NCBI GenBank assembly: GCA_900708905.1
Contig: CAADRB010000017.1
Coordinates: forward strand, 1,336,866 to 1,400,865
Origin: Hymenolepis diminuta
Taxonomy: Eukaryota; Platyhelminthes; Cestoda; Cyclophyllidea; Hymenolepididae
DNA length: 64,000 nt
Direction: 5' to 3'
Position 1 is the first letter of the stretch. The number at the start of each line of letters is the position of its first letter. Shown here piece after piece: positions 60,541 through 64,000 of this stretch. Made by a program: the position numbers and the translations under genes. Below the pieces are notes generated by a model. It was not told the DNA's origin. It saw nothing but the letters and a program-made list of their open reading frames with translations, and did not search any database.

Positions 60541-60690
60541 ACCTTTGACATTACGAATATCATTGGTAAAAACTTTCTTTCACCATTTCTGGAATTCCAC
60601 GACCAATGAAAGTATTCCTCGTGGAAGGAGTTTTCAAGCCAGTGGCCTTTGAATGCCAAACGAAGTACAAAATAAACGTGCAAAGTTAAT
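60541..60690 (+). pseudogene. inverted, frameshifted relative of 59860-60000
   Basis: The plus strand reads SFTISGIPRPMKVFLVEG then FKPVAFECQTK and a stop, matching the minus-strand segment at 59860-59960. A 2-base deletion just upstream (in the region matching PSDIINEV) breaks the frame. The match continues about 30 nt past the stop. Confidence 0.45.
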
Positions 60691-60842
60691 GTTGTGAAAC
60701 GAGGCGGTTTGGTCATTGTCAACGTGTTGTTCGTTTTAATAGGACTCGCAGTGGTTTCCAATCGGCAAACTTGCGCAGTGCTTCTGTTTACCACCAACCC
60801 GAGGGAGAGAATCTAATTGATTTCTCATTTAACAATTTCTCC

Positions 60843-60874
60843 CACACAAACACACACACACACGCACACACACG
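60843..60874. repeat. (CA)n microsatellite, interrupted
   Basis: CA-rich tract with AA and GC interruptions. Confidence 0.85.
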
Positions 60875-61279
60875 AAAGAACTTTTGAAACTGTGGAACAA
60901 TAATACGATCACCTCTAGAGCAACTTTCAAGCAGCGTCTTGCAACTTCCTCCTTCATAAATTCCAACTTCAGACCACGTTTCCGACTACATGTGGGGCTC
61001 AGTTGAATAGACTGGCGAGACAATTACTGCAATATTTCTTGTGGTTTCCAATAGCTGCACTGACATCATTATGGCAAATAACCTTCTCCAAAGCACACCC
61101 GATAATTTCAATGACCTCTTCATCTTCTATTTCTTCCGCCATCGACAACACCGAGACACTCCACCCTCCACTTTGTGTCTGCACATCAGCACTTTTAAAG
61201 GAAATTAAAGTGCATTAATAACCAGATATACCTGTTAAAACAAGATTTCCTACGGCATCTATATCTTCTAACCACTAAG

Positions 61280-61760
61280 CTATCGTAAATGTTGAATTGC
61301 CATCTTCGTTTCGAACCTCCAGGTCTGCCTCATGAGCAATGAGAATATCGACAATATTCAAGTTCTCACAGCCAATGGCGGCAAAAATGGAATGTGATAA
61401 TTTAGAATCCCCGATGTCATGATGCGTGCCATCTTCCAACAACATCCGATCACCTCAATGCTATTGCGCCACACAGAGGTCAGGAGAGAATGACAGATAA
61501 GGCTCATCTGTTCGTTCAATTGTAGGATCAGGCAAGATCGGGGAGAGAGAGCTTCAACAGCCTTGAAATAGTCCTCTAAACACAACAGCATTTAGAACAT
61601 TCAGATACTATTTAAATTGTAATGTTACCTGACACACCAGAATTCATTTTACCGACATTGCATGCTTACTCCATTGTCGATGAGATACTCGATGATATCG
61701 ATGCAAACACACTGATTGCAACGAACATAAGGGGTGAATTGAGTTCCTTCCTCCTCGTGC
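61280..61760 (-). pseudogene. ankyrin-repeat gene relic
   Basis: Two exon-like blocks on the minus strand carry ankyrin repeats. The upstream block (to about 61640) reads FTPYVRCN and then CIDIIEYLIDNGVSMQC. After a possible intron with a TGTTTAG acceptor near 61583, the next reads LICHSLLTSVWRNSIEVI, then after a one-base frameshift MLLEDGTHHDIGDSKLSHS, NLNIVDILIAHEADLEVRNE and DGNSTFTIA followed by an in-frame TAG. The repeat phasing (x-T-P-L, then helix, I/V-V-x-Y-L-L-x-x-G-A) is clear. A frameshift and a stop within about 300 bp mark it as dead. Which ankyrin family it came from is not certain. Confidence 0.6.
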
Positions 61761-61849
61761 TCGCTAGACTTCTTCTCCATCTGAGGGCTTGATTCCCTGA
61801 CAACCATCTTCATCACTTTCGAATCCTCATTCTCTGTTGCATTGTCCAT

Positions 61850-64000
61850 TGCTCTGTGTCCGCAAGCGTTAGCCTGCTGCGAATTTGGAAGGCAATTACT
61901 ATACCTTAAAATGTTTACACATGCTCAGCCCCTGATGAAATCTACAGCACCTCGTACCTTTTCTTCTTCTACGCTGTGCGATCATACTACCATCATCTGC
62001 TCTGCATACATCCTCACAGGGCCACAAATTGGAAAAACTGGTGAATAAAATTAAACGAAATGAAGTCATATTTTATTAGTGATCCTTATGATTTCACATG
62101 TAATCTTCTTGATTACTTTTATAGCCTCTGAATAAATATCGAAATGTTTTATTTTTGACTTTGAAATTTGTGATTACCGTGCGGATTTGTGCTGACTGCA
62201 TTCTAAAACACACTTACTTGATCACTTAACTCTTTTCACGCTATCTGCGTAAATTGCATCTAGATGAGTGTCTAGGTGTCTGCGATTTGAAACTCGAGTT
62301 TTAAATAATATGCAGTATACTCTGATATTGGAGGATAATAGAGGTATTAGTTGGTACTATTAGTGTATCACCATTGCTGTTTTATTCAAACAAACTAATT
62401 GGTATAGGAGTTGATGGCGGGACGCTTTCCTGCACCGTATTGTAGGAAGAACTAGATTTTTGGTAGTGCCGCTAATGATCGATTTATTGCTTTTCGATTG
62501 GCACGATCAGTATCAGTTCCTCATTTTCCTCATCTTATTAGCAGGGTAAGAGGGTGTACCGGCAGCTCGCCGTTAGATTTTTGCCCACAGGCACTCCTGT
62601 GGTCGTGCCTTCTATCTTCTACGACTGTTCACTATAGCAATAGATTGATGCATGAAGGCAGTTGTAATATTCAATATTTAAACACACTTTGATTTTGCGC
62701 GAAGTGCTACAAACGCACGCATATGCACATGCGCATATCAACGCAACCAACCAGATCAATGCCCTCTGGTAGTTTTTCTCCGACCAATATAAACGGAGGT
62801 GTTTCAGATATAAGAACCCAGTATGGCGTGAATGAGCATAACCTTCTTTGAATATCTGTAGCAAAGCATGGCCTTCTGTTCTCTCTGTTAATCACATTTC
62901 CCCAACACCTCTCAGTGTGTCCAGTTGCGCTCCTTGTGCCACTTATGGAACTTACTGTACTATTAGGCAATCTCCAGCTGGGCTATATTATTAGTCAAGT
63001 CAGAGGGAGTGGTAGGACAATTTGGCTGAAAAGAAAACATGCAATCTCCCCCTAATGATCGATGGAGTTTCTTCACATTTCGATCCAATGTCTAGTGAAC
63101 GAAGAGCAGTGCAGATTTTAGATGACTGGCAATTTGTGCCAATCGTGGCAAAATTCCCATTAATGAAAGACCTTCATCATCCTGTGTCCTGATAAAGGGC
63201 GATTCCAAGACCTTGTGTTTTTTATCAACATGTGAGCGTGCAATTTGTTAGTCACCACTGGTTACTAGAAGGGTCGTATTAGTTCACCTGCGAGAGAGCG
63301 CGAGAAAGACTATTACATCCGTTACAGCAGTTTACCTGGGCGATCTTCGCCGAAAGTCCCGTGGACAGGATTTATCATCAGAGCTTAGAGAGTCGGTGGA
63401 TGTCAATGGCGAGATTTGGGTGTGTCATCATCAAACTTGGGAGCGGGGCTTCAGGATATCGCCTTGGTTGCATTTGACTCTCCATCTTTTGTAAATAATG
63501 GAAAATAATGCGAAAACTCAACGCAGCAATTAACAAGACGCTTTTTCGCAGCCTCCCAGGAAACCCACTAAAATTTCCACCTTTCATTAGTTAGGACGAA
63601 AGACTTCTGGAGGGGGTTGTCGGAGAAAAAGGAATATTTTCATCCAAAAGATATTTAAGTCACACTTTTATGTGTACAACACATATATCATCGATTATTA
63701 CAAATTTTACACAATTGTCAATATTTACGAAATTCGTGGATCGTTGCTGAGTATTAGTTTGTAAGTAACTTGTTGATATTCGGTAATTCCGCGTCGTGAT
63801 TATAACAAATGCTCACGCAGCATACCTTTCTTCTCCTCTTTTTCCTCCTCCTTTTCTCATATTTTGGTGCCCCACAAGAAGAGATTTTAAACTAATACTC
63901 AGACTTCCTCTTATCTGCTGCTTTTGTGACCAATCCTTCATCTTTTAATTCTTGTTTTTAAAACGATGAGTCGTGGTTTCGACCGAATTTTCAAGCGTCT
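61850..64000. other. no gene recognised; repeats
   Basis: Open frames of 60-90 codons occur on both strands without motifs. Some minus-strand pieces near 63380-63590 could be further relics of the ankyrin gene. A repeat shared with 55.5 kb lies at 62690-62780. Confidence 0.35.
62690..62780 (+). repeat. repeat copy 2, shared with 55450-55560
   Basis: Contains ACGCATATGCACATGCGCATATC followed by AACGCAACCAACCAGAT, aligning with the copy at 55.5 kb. Confidence 0.55.

Noticed and set aside
1..64000. rRNA genes, bacterial-style operons, riboswitches, phage or CRISPR features
   Set aside because: None seen; the spliced genes and repeats show this is nuclear eukaryotic DNA.

Overview
This window is AT-rich, gene-poor nuclear DNA from a eukaryote, most probably a flatworm and within flatworms most likely a tapeworm. 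The reasons are spliced genes with very short introns (28, 37 and 46 nt, plus a cluster at 68-78 nt), start codons lying just behind splice acceptors (as expected with spliced-leader addition), decayed Ty3/gypsy, non-LTR and mariner elements, and a tRNA-derived SINE. The species assignment is inference; no single sequence here proves it. A run of 96 Ns marks an assembly gap at 19896-19991.

Five intact gene models could be built with every splice phase closing correctly. They are a Snail/Scratch-like three-finger zinc-finger gene (minus, 17336-15974), a large 14-finger C2H2 gene with a new-looking N-terminal region (minus, 39283-35556), a TMEM170-like membrane protein (plus, 44503-44962), an ENTPD5/6-like nucleoside diphosphatase (plus, 45114-52795) and a Pin1-type prolyl isomerase (minus, 53993-53400). 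TMEM170 and ENTPD are on the same strand only 151 bp apart, and the ENTPD ATG sits 3 nt behind a splice acceptor. That layout fits a two-gene transcription unit resolved by trans-splicing. ENTPD and PIN1 converge.

Region by region: 0.5-2.1 kb holds a decayed zinc-finger gene. 2.1-15.9 kb shows nothing recognisable. 16-17.4 kb is the Snail-like gene. 21.4-25 kb is a graveyard of a non-LTR reverse-transcriptase element (plus) and a gypsy element (minus). 27.6-39.3 kb is a tandem duplication of about 5 kb: the left copy (A) is a dead zinc-finger gene carrying a retroelement, and the right copy (B) is the intact 14-finger gene. A further exon relic lies at 41.5 kb. 44.5-54 kb is the compact gene block. 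54-64 kb contains repeats, a tRNA-derived SINE, an ankyrin-repeat relic and an inverted pair of related coding-like segments with no assigned family.

The most interesting material is the zinc-finger family. The two tandem copies share exon structure and a retroelement scar. In the intact copy, three near-identical fingers have lost their first zinc-binding cysteine (to Arg) and the core Phe (to Ala), yet the array remains fully open.
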